From Dicyema japonicum (taxonomy: Eukaryota; Dicyemida; Rhombozoa; Dicyemidae), in NCBI GenBank assembly GCA_011109175.1, contig RDEW01000006.1, forward strand, positions 77,547 to 141,546: 64,000 nt of DNA, written 5' to 3'. A program made the translations under genes and the position numbers. Below are positions 23,969-34,099 of this stretch, in pieces (position 1 is the first letter of the stretch; each line of letters opens with the position of its first letter). The notes below the pieces were generated by a model that worked only from the letters and a program-made list of their open reading frames with translations, was not told the DNA's origin and made no database searches.

Positions 23969-24262
23969 GTGGGAATATGTAATCTTGTTCAGAACACCTG
24001 GAGCAGCTGCTTCGACTGCGGAAAACCTAAAAATCAAGAAATATTCTTGCCTCGGGGATCGCTACCGATTTATCCTGTTGCGACCGAATCATCGGGAGCC
24101 GTTGGTCCAATGACGGCTGAATTCTTGCAAGAACTCGGAGGATTGCTTGCCAGAAAGAAAAGGGATCAACGAGAAGGGTTATGGCTAAGACAAAAGATTG
24201 GAATAGCCATACTCCGAGGGAACTCGTTCGCAATCCACGCAGCAGGCTTCCTCAACTGACAT
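23969..24262 (+). mobile_element. RLE-type retrotransposon 3' end (family B relative)
   Basis: A 96-residue frame ends VATESSGAVGPMTAEFLQEL, GGLLARKKRDQREGLWLRQK, IGIAILRGNSFAIHAAGFLN then stop. This is the conserved extreme C-terminus that follows the endonuclease in this element type, where bulky 'ETLG..G..A..F...L' and 'LRQRI.IAI.RGN' motifs are usual. The same end occurs at 12120-12295. Confidence 0.6.
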
Positions 24263-25030
24263 TTGTTTAATTGTTAAAAAATATTTTTGTTAAAAAAATA
24301 CTTCATCTCTAATAAATTTTCATAAAATTTCCTGTTAATCTTGTTGATCATTTCTGTGGCAAATGTTTTATTATTTAAAAATACATTGACAGAAGACTTA
24401 ATTTCTACTAATTAAGTGGATAGTTAAACCACTGAGACTGAGTTATCAGACTTCAAAAAAGTGATGTATATTTACAGAAAGAATTCCGTAAATAATTGAT
24501 GTTAAAAACTTCAGAAGATTTCTAGTTTCTAAATATGGAGTTAAGAACGTGGGAAATGTTAACGTCAGTCTTCCAAAAAGGCGAAATTTAACGAGTAAAT
24601 TTAATTTCGAATAATCACACTGCGTATTGTTTGAATACGTAAAGGAACCCCATGTTTATGTCGATTTGTTTCCTCTACTTCTAATTAAGACAGGAACCTC
24701 CCCGAGATCCATTACTTATACTTCGTACTCTGGTGGTCCATGTCAAGGAAAGAGATCCCGAACTACTCTCCCAGCCAGAGATGGATGATGCCATATCGTA
24801 AACGAGAAAGTTCCACTCTGACGGCCCTTAGAAGATGCAGTTCTGGGGACTTCTCTTAAAAGATGTTGGGAGAATCACTCAGGATTTATCTCCGTTCTTC
24901 ACCTAGTTCCCCCACGTTATAAATAACCATAAGTATATTCCTAATGAGAGGATAAACATTCTCAAAATAACCCCAAGTTACCATATAAAGTCACTAGAAA
25001 AGACATTAATTTAATTTAGTAAAGAAATCG
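24263..25030. other. No recognisable gene
   Basis: AT-rich. No open frame above 60 residues matching a known family, and no repeat shared with other parts of the window. Confidence 0.45.
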
Positions 25031-25037
25031 TTAATAA

Positions 25038-25364
25038 TTAATCGAATTTTGAGTAAAATTTATCTTTGTTTTTCATCACATAAGCACACAAATATTCGAT
25101 AGGGTTTTCCGGCCTAGCAAATAGTAATGGGTTTGACTTGTCACGTGCTATCGCGGTTATTCCTTGAATTAAATTGGGAACAACTGTACAATTAATGTAG
25201 TCTCTAGTTTGCATGGATTGTAGATCCACTTTTGTAAGTTCAGAGTATTTGTTACGTTCAGCGAATGAGATGTGCTGTTGTATTTAAATATTCCTACTTT
25301 GACAATTTCATGGATTAAATCGTTACTTTTTTCAAATTTAGGCGACTTTATTGACTGCGGACAT
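25038..25364 (-). CDS. dpy30: DPY30 homologue, core subunit of SET1/MLL histone methyltransferase complexes
   Basis: DPY30 dimers bind the ASH2L subunit of SET1/MLL complexes in the nucleus and stimulate histone H3K4 methylation. The minus strand encodes KVDLQSMQTRDYINCTVVPN, LIQGITAIARDK and, after an intron, PENPIEYLCAYVMKNKDKF. This is the Dpy-30 motif (TRAYLD-TVVP-LL-GL...RPPNPIEFLA-YLLKNK) along its whole length. A 24-bp GT...AG intron at 25114-25137 joins the two halves exactly where the family has no insert, and a second intron of 23 bp at 25275-25297 links an N-terminal helix (DLIHEIVK). I take the start at 25364 (MSAVNK), giving about 93 residues against 99 in human. One base is missing between 25300 and 25350 to keep that start in frame, so the start is less certain than the motif. 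Confidence 0.85.
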
Positions 25365-26220
25365 TACTGTGGTTTTAAGATTTCAATAAATTGAAAAATC
25401 AATTTTAAATATTTTATTTTGTATAACAAAATGGTCTCCACCGATGTGATCGACTTTGAGTTGCCTCTCACGGTTGCAACAGAGATCAAATGGATAAGCC
25501 AATGGGTCTTACGTGCGTCGTGGCCTTTGAGTGAGCCAAATGTCTCAGTTCTTGAGGAAATGAAACGATTTTCCGTTTATTCCTCCAGTTGCTTTATAAT
25601 TGTAATTCTACAGAGTCCCCACAGTTTAATTTACAATGACGTTTTCATTAATTTTAATCAGCCTATTATTAGTAACACACTACAATTATATTATAATAGA
25701 ATTCCTTCATAATTAATGTATTTAGCGGACTCCAGTGCACACTACAGCATTGTTCAGTAGATTATAGGAATCTCCCACGTAATGCCCATATATCTCAACG
25801 GCTCCACTATCAGTATTTGTGTGCTTAACATTTTCATTACAGAAATATCTCACAGTTTAACTTACAATCTCGTTTTCGCTACTAAAATAGTAACCAATAC
25901 TATTATTAGTAAATATTAAGACCACAATAATTTAATACATCCCCGTTTTCCTTCCCGCACTTGAATTTTCAATTCTTATGAACGTCATTGGATTCCCCTA
26001 ACTAAGGAATCCCCAAAGCCCAACTGCATCCTTATCTTCCCTGGGGTTCCTATAACGACGAATACTCTGAAAGTCCGTTGGAAACTATACACCCCACTCT
26101 GACCCGTGGAGCGGATGAAACCTATTTCATGTATATCACTGGTTATCATAAAGTATCTCCCATCTTTAAATTCCCTCATAAAAAGAGTCAAATAATAAAA
26201 CAACAAAAAAGAAAAGCAAA
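25365..26220. other. No assigned gene; one candidate short gene on the plus strand
   Basis: The plus-strand frame from 25431 (MVSTDVIDFELPLTVATEIK...) could splice over a 26-bp intron (about 25588-25613) to a short tail, giving about 60 residues. It would be divergent from DPY30 with little space between the starts. I do not recognise it. A 73-residue minus-strand frame (25985-26206) just below POLR3F is unassigned. Confidence 0.3.
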
Positions 26221-27220
26221 TTACATCATAGACATAAAAAATTTATGCAGAATGCATTTACTGGCATCATTAGTGATCCCCCTACACGCCTACAATAACA
26301 ATAACCCAACCTCACAGCCACAGTAAGGCATATACTCGGCCGCACATTTATAGCGTTCCTTCAAAAACCTATACTTCAGATTGGGTTCACCCGGATCCCC
26401 ATTAATTCTCAACTTATCACAGTAAAATAGATTGTCAAGAATCCTCACAACCTCAGCCGTGGTCAGATCCATTGAGCGCTCCTGCTTCATCCACTGTCCC
26501 ACCTCCTCGGGGGAAAAAATGAAGCCATTTTTTCCTCATTCTTAATCACACACTAACAATACCACTTCTTTGTACTTATTCTCAGCAAATTCGAGACACA
26601 GCTTCTTGACCAGGTCCACTAACTGATGGTTCACACTTACGTCCTCCCTTATTCCGGAAAATGTTTCCGATTGAACTGCTAAACTTCATGCTCTTTAGAA
26701 ATGTACACTCGCTCTCTTTTCTACTGTAAGCATAACCCAGCCAACCTGTGTTGAAAACGCGGCAACCACGGATCCATTCCCAGTTAGGGTCTTGAGGGAT
26801 TGCTGAACATCACGTGGACGGGCACCCCTTATCTGGGTCTTGATTTCACGTGTTGTCAAACCTTTGGTCAGATACAAGACAACCGAGGCTTGTGCTTCGG
26901 CGATCATATCGAAGACCAGTTGATCGGTGTTGGAGATTTCGTATGTAGGTTGAACCTCCTTCTTACTGAGTCGGTAATGGATAGATCCCCCAGTCATTGA
27001 GATATCAATAATTCCCTAAAATAGAATAAATGACTACTTCGGAGGTGAGCTGGTTTATAACGAATACAAAGTCGGTGAGTTTGTCTTGACCAACAACACC
27101 TTCGAAATCATTATGACTAATCCCATCTGGGTGTTCAGAACATACTCGGATGATTCTATCTGTGAGTTAAATGTGATACAATTCTCGAAGTGGTAAGTTT
27201 TGTTCACCTACAGATTGCAT
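26221..27220 (-). CDS. polr3f: RNA polymerase III subunit RPC6 (POLR3F, RPC39 homologue)
   Basis: RPC6 is part of the RPC3-RPC6-RPC7 subcomplex of RNA polymerase III, binds TFIIIB/TFIIIC and helps open tRNA and 5S promoters. Minus-strand exons give the first winged helix (RIIRVCSEHPDGISHNDFEG ... INQLTSEGIIDIS), then GGSIHYRLSKKE, the second winged helix (QLVFDMIAEAQ ... GLTTREIKTQIRGARPRDVQ), VGWVMLTVE, a linker (ETFSGIREDVSVNHQLVDLV), the third winged helix (GFIFSPEEVGQWMKQE ... AEVVRILDNLFYCDKLRI) and the Cys-rich end (YKCAAEYMPYCGCEACRG ... ASKC), where the family binds an iron-sulphur cluster. Introns: 27016-27037 (22 bp), 26746-26766 (21 bp), 26290-26310 (21 bp), and others less certain. 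One frame slip near 26540-26565 is not explained by any GT...AG pair. The exact start codon (27220 proposed) is uncertain. Confidence 0.8.
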
Positions 27221-27339
27221 GACAAGAAGGAAATGATTTTAAAATCGATGTAAAATTTTATTATTATTTAATAAATATATTCTGTTAAAATTATTACATA
27301 ATTAAAACTAATTATTTTTTTATTTTAGCCACTTTAATC

Positions 27340-27469
27340 CTCCAGGGAAAGTGTCGACAACTAGTGACAAGGTGTGGTCGTATGGTAGACAGTGACTACT
27401 TGCGAGGTTCATAATGAGGTAGTTAAATGCATAATTCTGTACTTATGCCGTCAATGTGAAATTAAGAAG
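27340..27469 (+). mobile_element. RLE-type element (family A), left piece split by a LINE
   Basis: Sequence from GGGAAAGTGTCGACAA onward matches 1200-1460 and 45625-45760. It stops at the target duplication GTGAAATTAAGAAG (27456-27469), where the LINE at 27470-31277 begins. The continuation is at 31278-31500. Confidence 0.7.
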
Positions 27470-29737
27470 ACTTGGCGATATATTTATTTAATAACCCCGA
27501 AAAGGGAACATCAAAAAAGAAGGAGTAAACCAACTAATTAAGTGATCCAGGTACGCCTCAACAGGATCGAGAGGTTTTTCCCGTGTTCCTCCTGAGTACC
27601 CACAGATTTCCTGAATAGACGACGATCATCTTTCATTAGAGTTTGAAGAGGGGTGGGTTTTCGCCCTTATTTCGTGTATTCGAGGCCTCTAGCCTTAAAT
27701 AGAAGAAACGACATGTTTCTTGGCCATACAGACCGATGAAGCCAGAGCCATTATTTTTGATTGCGGTGTGGTCAAGCATTGGGGGAGAAGATCGGGGGTA
27801 GATTCGTTAGACGTGCTAGTTTGGCAATTAGGAAATTGATCTCGAGTGAATTTGATATCGAAGCTTTATAGCCCATGAGGCACAAGCATACTCAATCGTC
27901 GGTTTTAGGAGTTGATTGAACACGAGGCGCATTCCTGTGATGGCCTGGACTTCAAGAGCGGTTTTATTATATTAAGTTTCCTGAGACTCTTTGTCATAAC
28001 GTTCTTCACATGTTGAGCAAATGTCATCAAAGGGTCAAATGTCACTCCCAGGATAGTTGGACGACTCTGTAGTGGTAAGGATCTCCATAAATGTTCAAAA
28101 CCACTATATGTTTTTCTTTTCTGTCCCTGGTGAAGATAATATACGTTGATTTATCCCTAGATATGGAGAGACGATTCAACCTCAACCAGGCTCCCAGGTC
28201 GTCAATATGTGACTGAAGGTCTGATTTTAGTGTACCTACGTATTTGTTCCTGCTAGCGATGATTAGGTCGTCAGCATTAGTGAGAAGCATTGAATCTGGT
28301 ACTATAAGGCAGGGTTAATCGTTGAGGAATAAGTTGAATAACGACAAAGAGATGGGCGATCCTTGAGGGACGCCATTTGGTAGGACGGGACCTCGATCTT
28401 GCGTGGCCTATACAGACACGTCCTCTTCTTCCGGAGAGAAAATTGGCTATCCATCTTTCAAAACCGGCTGAATGGAGGTGTCAAAAACCTTTTCGTGAGT
28501 AATGTTCTCGAGACAGAATTGAACACCTTCTGGAAATCCAGGTAAACCACTATTGTCCGTAGATGGCGTTTCGGTTCGTTGAATCTTTCTGATAAATATT
28601 GAGACAGTGAAATCAAATATGTCGTAGTTGAACGCTCACATTAGAAACTATGTTGAATGTGGCAGTCGGCAAATTGTGTTTAATTTTCCAGAGTACGAGT
28701 TCTTCCGTTAAGCGCGATAATGCGCATGTTAATGTAATTGGACGGTAGGAAAAAAATAAGGTTTTTGGTTTTCCTAGTTTTAGGAGGAATATTATAAGTG
28801 AGTTTTCCATTTGCATAGATGACGTTCATGTTAGAAGACAAATTAATATTTGACTGGAACATTACCAAGGTGTTTCAGCAAAATTCCCGGAATGCCGTCA
28901 GGACCACATGTATAAGATCTCTTCATCAATCTTATAGCCTGTGTGACCTCGGCATGCGTAAATAAATTGATCCACGAAGTTGGTTTAGGCATTAAATTCC
29001 GAAAGTGACAAGAATGGGATTTCGAGAAGTTCTTGTGACTTATGGATGCGTAATATTTTATTAGGTTGTTAGCTTGCACAGTATTTGGAGCAGAAAAAGA
29101 TTCTGATTCATCTGATAAGTTTAGCTTGATTCGACGAATAGTTTTCCATAAAAGACTCGTGGATTTCATATGTCCAATAGATGATAATAGGCGGTTCCTA
29201 TCTTTCTTTTCTCTGATGAGCTTTGTAATTCTCTGATTTAAGGATTTTATATTTTCCAAATCAGAAGAGGTTTGCAGATGATTCATCATCAGGGAGTTTC
29301 TTCGTTTGACGAGAGACGAGTCTCCGAGTAGGCTTGTAGGATTTGTAAACTGCACGTGGTACAAACAACTTTTCAGCTTGAAGGATTACATGGTTTAGAT
29401 GGTCCACTGCTTTGTCGATGGAGCAAATGAGGTGGGATCAAAGTGTATTAGGTTATTGTCAATGAAGAGCTTGAAATTCGACCAGTCAGCTTTCTTGGAG
29501 ACCTTGAAGGTTGCTTTAATTCTACGTGAGTTATTGAATCGGCTCAGTTTTAATATAATCGGATTATGATCACTATGAAAGTCGTAGGAGACGTTCCATG
29601 AAATCTTCGGGGCAATCCTAGAGGAAGCAATAGATATGTCGGGGGAGGTTGGGTTGTCATTTCTTCGGATAGGTGTCCTTGTGAAGATATTCGGGTGATT
29701 CAGAATCACCATTTTTTCGAGAGAGTCGATAATTAGA

Positions 29738-29962
29738 TTGTAGAAAAAAAGTCAAGTGGAAAAAAGGTCAAGCGGGAAAAAAGTCAAGTTGTCTTTTTTT
29801 AGTTTATATCGCATTTTTGTGATACTACTAGCATCTTTTAATTTTTAATAATTTTTTCGATACTTGACTTTTTTTCCATTTTTGAAATTTTTTCCTTTAT
29901 AAATTTTCGAAATTTAGCGCAAAACGGAAAAAAGTCAAGTCCGTTAACGAAATTACGGACTT
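29738..29962 (+). repeat. MULE left terminal inverted repeat
   Basis: Carries several AAAAAAGTCAAG units in alternating orientation and the stretch TTCGAAATTTAGCGCAAAAC, which is inverted at about 30788-30815. Confidence 0.85.
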
Positions 29963-29964
29963 AC

Positions 29965-30564
29965 GCTTTCTGGATTTGATTGAAGATACATGGTGCCATA
30001 GAGAAATTTCCATCCATTTACCATGATTTGGAATTTGCCAATAACTTTAAATTAGTTTTGGTGCTGAATATTAATATTCTATCGGTTCTTCTATGATTAT
30101 CATAAATTAAAAAATTTTCTGAATCTGGACCAAGAGTTAAAGTTAAAGACGATGGAATATCTCCGAGATCGAAAATATTTTTTGGAATAGGTATGGACAA
30201 GCGTTGATTCCTTAGTGTCCGCTTGAAAGAATCTGCAGAAGGGAGAATAATTCTGGTTGTTGTTTCACATTGAGACACAAAATTTGAATAGATTTGTAAG
30301 GGATTTTTTGACTCCTTTTAGCAATAAGTTTTGCTTCGTTGCACAATTCATTTTTATTTGACTTTCGTCAAATTCGTGATTGTGAGAGATTCCTTCTTTA
30401 GGAAACTCAAAGTTATGATCTGTTCTTAAGCTTCCTCTGCATCTTTGTCAAGATTTTTTAACAAAATTAAAAATTATATTAATTTTTGTTTTCGAGTGCC
30501 TTGTTTGCATATAAACTTTGAAACAAATTTTTTTTCCTCCTCTGTTAGATGATATTATCTCCAT
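29965..30564 (-). pseudogene. FLYWCH-domain MULE transposase, truncated
   Basis: The frame starts at 30564 (MEIISSNRGGKKICFKVYM), shifts, and continues RCRGSLRTDHNFEF ... HNHEFDESQIK, the Cys and HxH residues of a FLYWCH zinc finger. A second frame at 30278-30018 reads LGPDSENFLIYDNHRRTDRI, LIFSTKTNLKLLANSKSW, then past a stop MDGNFSMAPCIFNQI. This is the 'RIIIF.T..NL..L....W..DGTFK..P..F.QL' block whose D is the first catalytic residue of MULE transposases. The rest of the catalytic domain is missing: the frame runs straight into the terminal repeat at about 29962. At least two frame breaks; internally deleted and non-autonomous. Confidence 0.8.
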
Positions 30565-30749
30565 TTTGTCACTTATTTTTGCGGCAAGCATAATATTTAA
30601 AATACGCCTAATTATAACCTTAATATCCGTATATTGATTAAGTCAAAAAGATTAAACCAAAGCGAAAAAAGTCAAGTCAATTTTATTATTACTTTGAAAT
30701 TCTTAAATTTATTTAGTCAAAGCGATTATACCAAAGCGGAAAAAAAGTC

Positions 30750-31028
30750 AAGTCCGTGATTTCGTTAGCGGACTTGACTTTTTTCCGTTTTGCGCTAAAT
30801 TTCGAAAATTTATAAGGGAAAATTTTAAGATAATTGGAAAAAAGTCAAATGGAAAAAAAGTCAAGTGTTGAAAAAAATGTTAAAAATTAAAAGATGCTAT
30901 TAATGCTATAAAATACGATATAAACTAAAAAAAGACGACTTGACTTTTTTCCGCTTGACTTTTCCCCCTTACGGACTTGACTTTTTTTCCGATTGACCTT
31001 TTTTCCGCTTGACTTTCTTTCCGCACTC
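30750..31028 (-). repeat. MULE right terminal inverted repeat
   Basis: Reverse complement of the left repeat, with about 50 extra bases made of additional CTTGACTTTTTTCC units near the outer end. An inner palindrome is built from two facing GTCAAGTCCG units around 30747-30780. Confidence 0.85.
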
Positions 31029-31277
31029 CGATAATTAGACTCCCCCTCTTGTCTGCCGACTGGGTACTAAGCCATTGCGGATGTTTGGCGTTGAAATCCC
31101 CACATAGTAACACATTTCGAATTTCTTGTAGTTTGTCGAGCTTCGGAACATAGTTATTAGGACAGATCTCGGCGGTGGAATGTAAATGTTGATTAGAATA
31201 AGATGTTCTGACCCATTAATAAGATCAATAGAAATTAGCGGTCTTGTCGTGTAGAATTAAATCATCCACTTGCGAAT

Positions 31278-31500
31278 GTGAAATTAAGGAGTGTGACTTA
31301 ACATACACTCTATTGTTGCTAACAGATTAAAGTGGATACAATAGTTGCCACAGATATGAAGGTACAAAATAACAACCAGATTTTTTCGTGTTCGACATAA
31401 TGAAATTGGGAGGAAGTAGCAATCTCCTCGCAACAGGAATTAAAGGAAGCCCAAGTAGAGATGCTACATAGTATTGTGGAAAAGTTATATAAATATAGTT
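31278..31500 (+). mobile_element. RLE-type element (family A), right piece split by a LINE
   Basis: Continuation of 27340-27469: after the duplicated GTGAAATTAAGGAG it reads IKVDTIVATDMKVQNN and FFVFDIMK, corresponding to VEIRVDTTVAKDTKIQN and FVFDK of the copy at 5920-6279. Confidence 0.7.
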
Positions 31501-31559
31501 TTCTTGACAACATCCTTAGATCACTACTCGGATGATGGTTCTAGTGGAACCAGTCAGGA

Positions 31560-32520
31560 GTAACCAATTAGTCAGTTTAATTTTACCCTTGTTTTAATAA
31601 TTTAATTATTATTAATATAATTAATTATCGGATCACTCAATATTTATTAACTTTACTCCCGATTAATATAATTCTTTTATAAAAACAACAACATTGTAAT
31701 TTGTTCCAAAAATGTCAGCATAGTGATGGATCTCTTTCATATCGGATAGTAAGCATACACTCTCAATATTCCTAATAATGCTATGAGAAATATATATGTC
31801 GTAAATACGTGTCCTATTATAAAAATAAGTTCTAGCGAAATGACAAAGACAGATGGACAATTCCCACATACCCCAAACCAGATTGGTTCATCTGTGTTCA
31901 CATTTTATAAATTAATCGAAGTAATAGATCTTAATATATAAAGTATAACCTCTTATTGAAATCATAGTTCGCTTTATGACAATTATTTTTTATAAACTGA
32001 ACAATTTTATATAGAATGGGTTCACGTGGATTCAAATCGCTAAAATTAGAATTTATAAATATGGGGGAATCATCATTTGGATCACTTAATATCTGACAGG
32101 CACAACTCAAAATAGAATACTTTACAGCAATAGTACAGTTAGCGCAATTCATGTCCCTTTTCAATAAAACAACAATTTTACAATATTAAATTAGACCATA
32201 CGCCCGTATTAAATATCTGGTGTTTGAGCATTTAGCAATATTTTCTACAATTTTAATAACGGGAACTAATATATATCTGAAATCAAGTCTAGATATATAA
32301 TATCTTTTGAAAAAATAATAAATATATAATTCCATTATAATCGAGAAACAAATTAATATTCTTTTCATTTTCGTCTAACAAAATATATTTCAAATACCTA
32401 GAAGAAAGAACAATCAAATTTGTTAGCATTATGGAAGTCTTCATAAAATATTCAACACTAAAATTACATTGTCTAATGAACTTTGACAAGTCCTTCACAA
32501 TTCAGTACTCATATTTTTTA
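31560..32520 (-). other. AT-rich cluster of minus-strand open frames, unassigned
   Basis: Four successive minus-strand frames (31663-31869, 31931-32164, 32186-32368, 32289-32498) look protein-like, for example RQCNFSVEYFMKTSIMLTNL and KRDMNCANCTIAVKYSILSC. They may be exons of one gene reading from 32498 down, but I could not find the 22-25 bp introns that join exons elsewhere in the window, and I recognise no family. Very high AT content raises the chance of fortuitous open frames. Confidence 0.25.
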
Positions 32521-32860
32521 TGGTAAATTCAAGATAAGTTGAAACATATCGAAACGAGTGATGAGGTTTTACTAACATAAGTGAAAGTGCGGGAATCTAA
32601 AATAAGAATTAACAAACAAAAATAGATATCTCCCACTGTTTAAAATCGCGCAAAAACTCAATTAAATCTAAAAATTCAAAAAATTGTTTTAATAATTTAT
32701 CTCGAATTTTGGAATTCATAAAAGAATTCTGTTTAATGGTGTCTGTCAATAGTTCATCCTTATTACCGTGGTTGTAAATTAGCCGCGTAGCGCCACGTGG
32801 TGCTGCCTGGTTAATTGATTGAAGTTTTCTGCTTGCTTGTCTGTTCCTCTTCTCTCTTCC

Positions 32861-33105
32861 TAATAGAGTGGCGTCATGTGATCCACCTGTCTAGGTGACG
32901 CCCAGTGCCAGGCCGGCACGAAAAAGGATCATTTGCTCTCCCCGATCCACTGGAGGGGTTTCCACAACTGCAAGTATGGACGTCTTACCTTTTATGCTGA
33001 TTCCGGATGGACTCTGTTTCTGTAAAAGTGGAAACTGGATACACTTAATTAGTTGTTTACTTTAACGTTTTTCTCGGTGTATCCGGGGTTAATAATTAAT
33101 TAAAT
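32861..33105 (+). repeat. Solo LINE 3' end (tail type 2)
   Basis: Twin of 18921-19165: GTGGCGTCATGTGATCCACC ... TTTTTCTCGGTGTATCCGGG then GTTAATAATTAATTAAATTA. A heavily 5'-truncated LINE insertion. Confidence 0.65.
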
Positions 33106-33139
33106 TAATACCGAAATGAAAAAACAGACATAACATAAT

Positions 33140-33959
33140 TATCGTTTTTGCCAGTGTATAAGTCAACCCCTAAAATTCGACGGAAATTTACAATTTTATG
33201 ATATATCCGATTTATGATATAGAAAGTGATTTATTATTAGTTAAGAAACAATAAATTAGAATTATAAAGTACTTACATTAAGTTCAAAATCCGTCTTCAT
33301 TGTCACTATTTCCAAAAAGCTCGTTCTATTCATTTTCGTTTAGTCTGTCGTCATAAAGGGCCATCTTCTTGGTCTTATTTAGCCTCAGTTTCCTCTTCGT
33401 CTTCCCAGATAAGGTCGTCTTTTGTCCCATCGAGAACGTTGGAAATGCAGCATTTCTTAAAGGAGCGTTCCACGGTAGACAGCACACATAATCCCACACG
33501 GTTTAATTCATCCTGTTATTATTTCTAACGAGGGTGCTTTCATTAACTCCTCCTTTAGTAAACTGCTTCTCGCCTTCTATCATCCAATTACTCCAGTTTC
33601 CTCTCAATCTGTCTTTGATCGGTTTGTGCAAAGCAACATCGAGTGGCTGCACAACACTTGTTAGTCCACCAGGAATAGCGGCGACATCAGTGTGTTGCAT
33701 TTAAGTTTTCTTTTGACGGAGTCCACTAGATGGGCTTTGAAAGAATCCCATACGAGAAGACTTTTCTTCCTTAACATTCCTCCAGGTCGAGAGTAAGGCA
33801 ACCACATTATTCTACTCTAACTGGCTAATAACTTTTTGTGAAGAGTGTAGTAATTACCATCACATTTGAAGCGATGAATACGAAGCTGAATTTCATGATG
33901 TATAAGTCGAGGTCGATTTTTTAGGTCGATTTTTGACTTATACACCGGCAAATACGGTA
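33140..33959 (-). mobile_element. Tigger/pogo-type DNA transposon, internally deleted
   Basis: The ends are inverted repeats: left TATCGTTTTTGCCAGTGTAT (33140) and right, reversed, TACCGTATTTGCCGGTGTAT (33959), continuing AAGTCAA in both; 24 of 27 positions match. Each begins with the TA expected of this superfamily's target. Inside, the minus strand encodes GGMLRKKSLLVWDSFKAHLV, DVAAIPGGLTSVVQPLDVAL and HKPIKDRLRGNW, the second catalytic D and the GGLTS..QPLDV block of pogo/Tigger transposases, then an acidic end (FGNSDNEDGF). The DNA-binding half is missing. Confidence 0.85.
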
Positions 33960-34099
33960 TTTAAAATTGATTGCGGATCGTTCTACATCCTTTATAAAAT
34001 ATACAGAATCGGTTATATTTTTACTGAAAATTACATGATGGTGAAATTTTTTTAATCCTTTTTTTCTGGCTCGGCTATAATTATTAAAATTAATAACTT

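Larger units (their letters stand above)
29738..31028 (-). mobile_element. Mutator-like (MULE) DNA transposon with long terminal inverted repeats
   Basis: A 1.29-kb insertion in the LINE endonuclease. It is flanked by the 11-bp duplication CGATAATTAGA (29727-29737 and 31029-31039); removing the element and one copy restores the LINE reading KRGSLIIDSLEKMVIL. Long inverted repeats occupy 29738-29962 and 30750-31028. The interior carries a minus-strand transposase remnant ending at the first catalytic block. Long repeats, 9-11 bp duplication and transposase type all point to the Mutator superfamily. Confidence 0.9.
27470..31277 (-). mobile_element. Jockey-like LINE, interrupted by a MULE
   Basis: Read on the minus strand from 31277: an endonuclease start (ILINIYIPPP; LLCGDFNAKHPQWLS; DKRGSLII), a break at the MULE 29738-31028, then DSLEKMVILNHPNIFTRTP, DISIASSR, and the SDH motif (YDFHSDHNPIILKL). 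The linker follows (28843-29364, AIRLMKRSYTCGPDGIPGIL), then reverse transcriptase pieces SYRPITLTCALSRLTEELVL and TNADDLIIASRN (the active site, N in place of Y). The 3' end reads to CGGGGTTATTAAATAAATAT near 27480. Flanking 14-bp duplications differ at one base (GTGAAATTAAGAAG at 27456-27469, GTGAAATTAAGGAG at 31278-31291). Frameshifts in the RT show that it is dead. Confidence 0.85.

Noticed and set aside
27027-27260. Plus-strand frame NDYFGGELVYNEYKVGEFVL with a plausible 24-bp intron, looking like the last exons of a separate gene
   Set aside because: The opposite strand over the same bases gives the first winged helix of POLR3F (RIIRVCSEHPDGIS) with a 22-bp intron and continues into the rest of that gene. 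The plus-strand frame is a shadow.
29738-31028. CRISPR-like array, because of regularly repeated AAAAAAGTCAAG units
   Set aside because: Spacing is irregular, both orientations occur, and the repeats lie within the inverted ends of a MULE in a eukaryotic genome.
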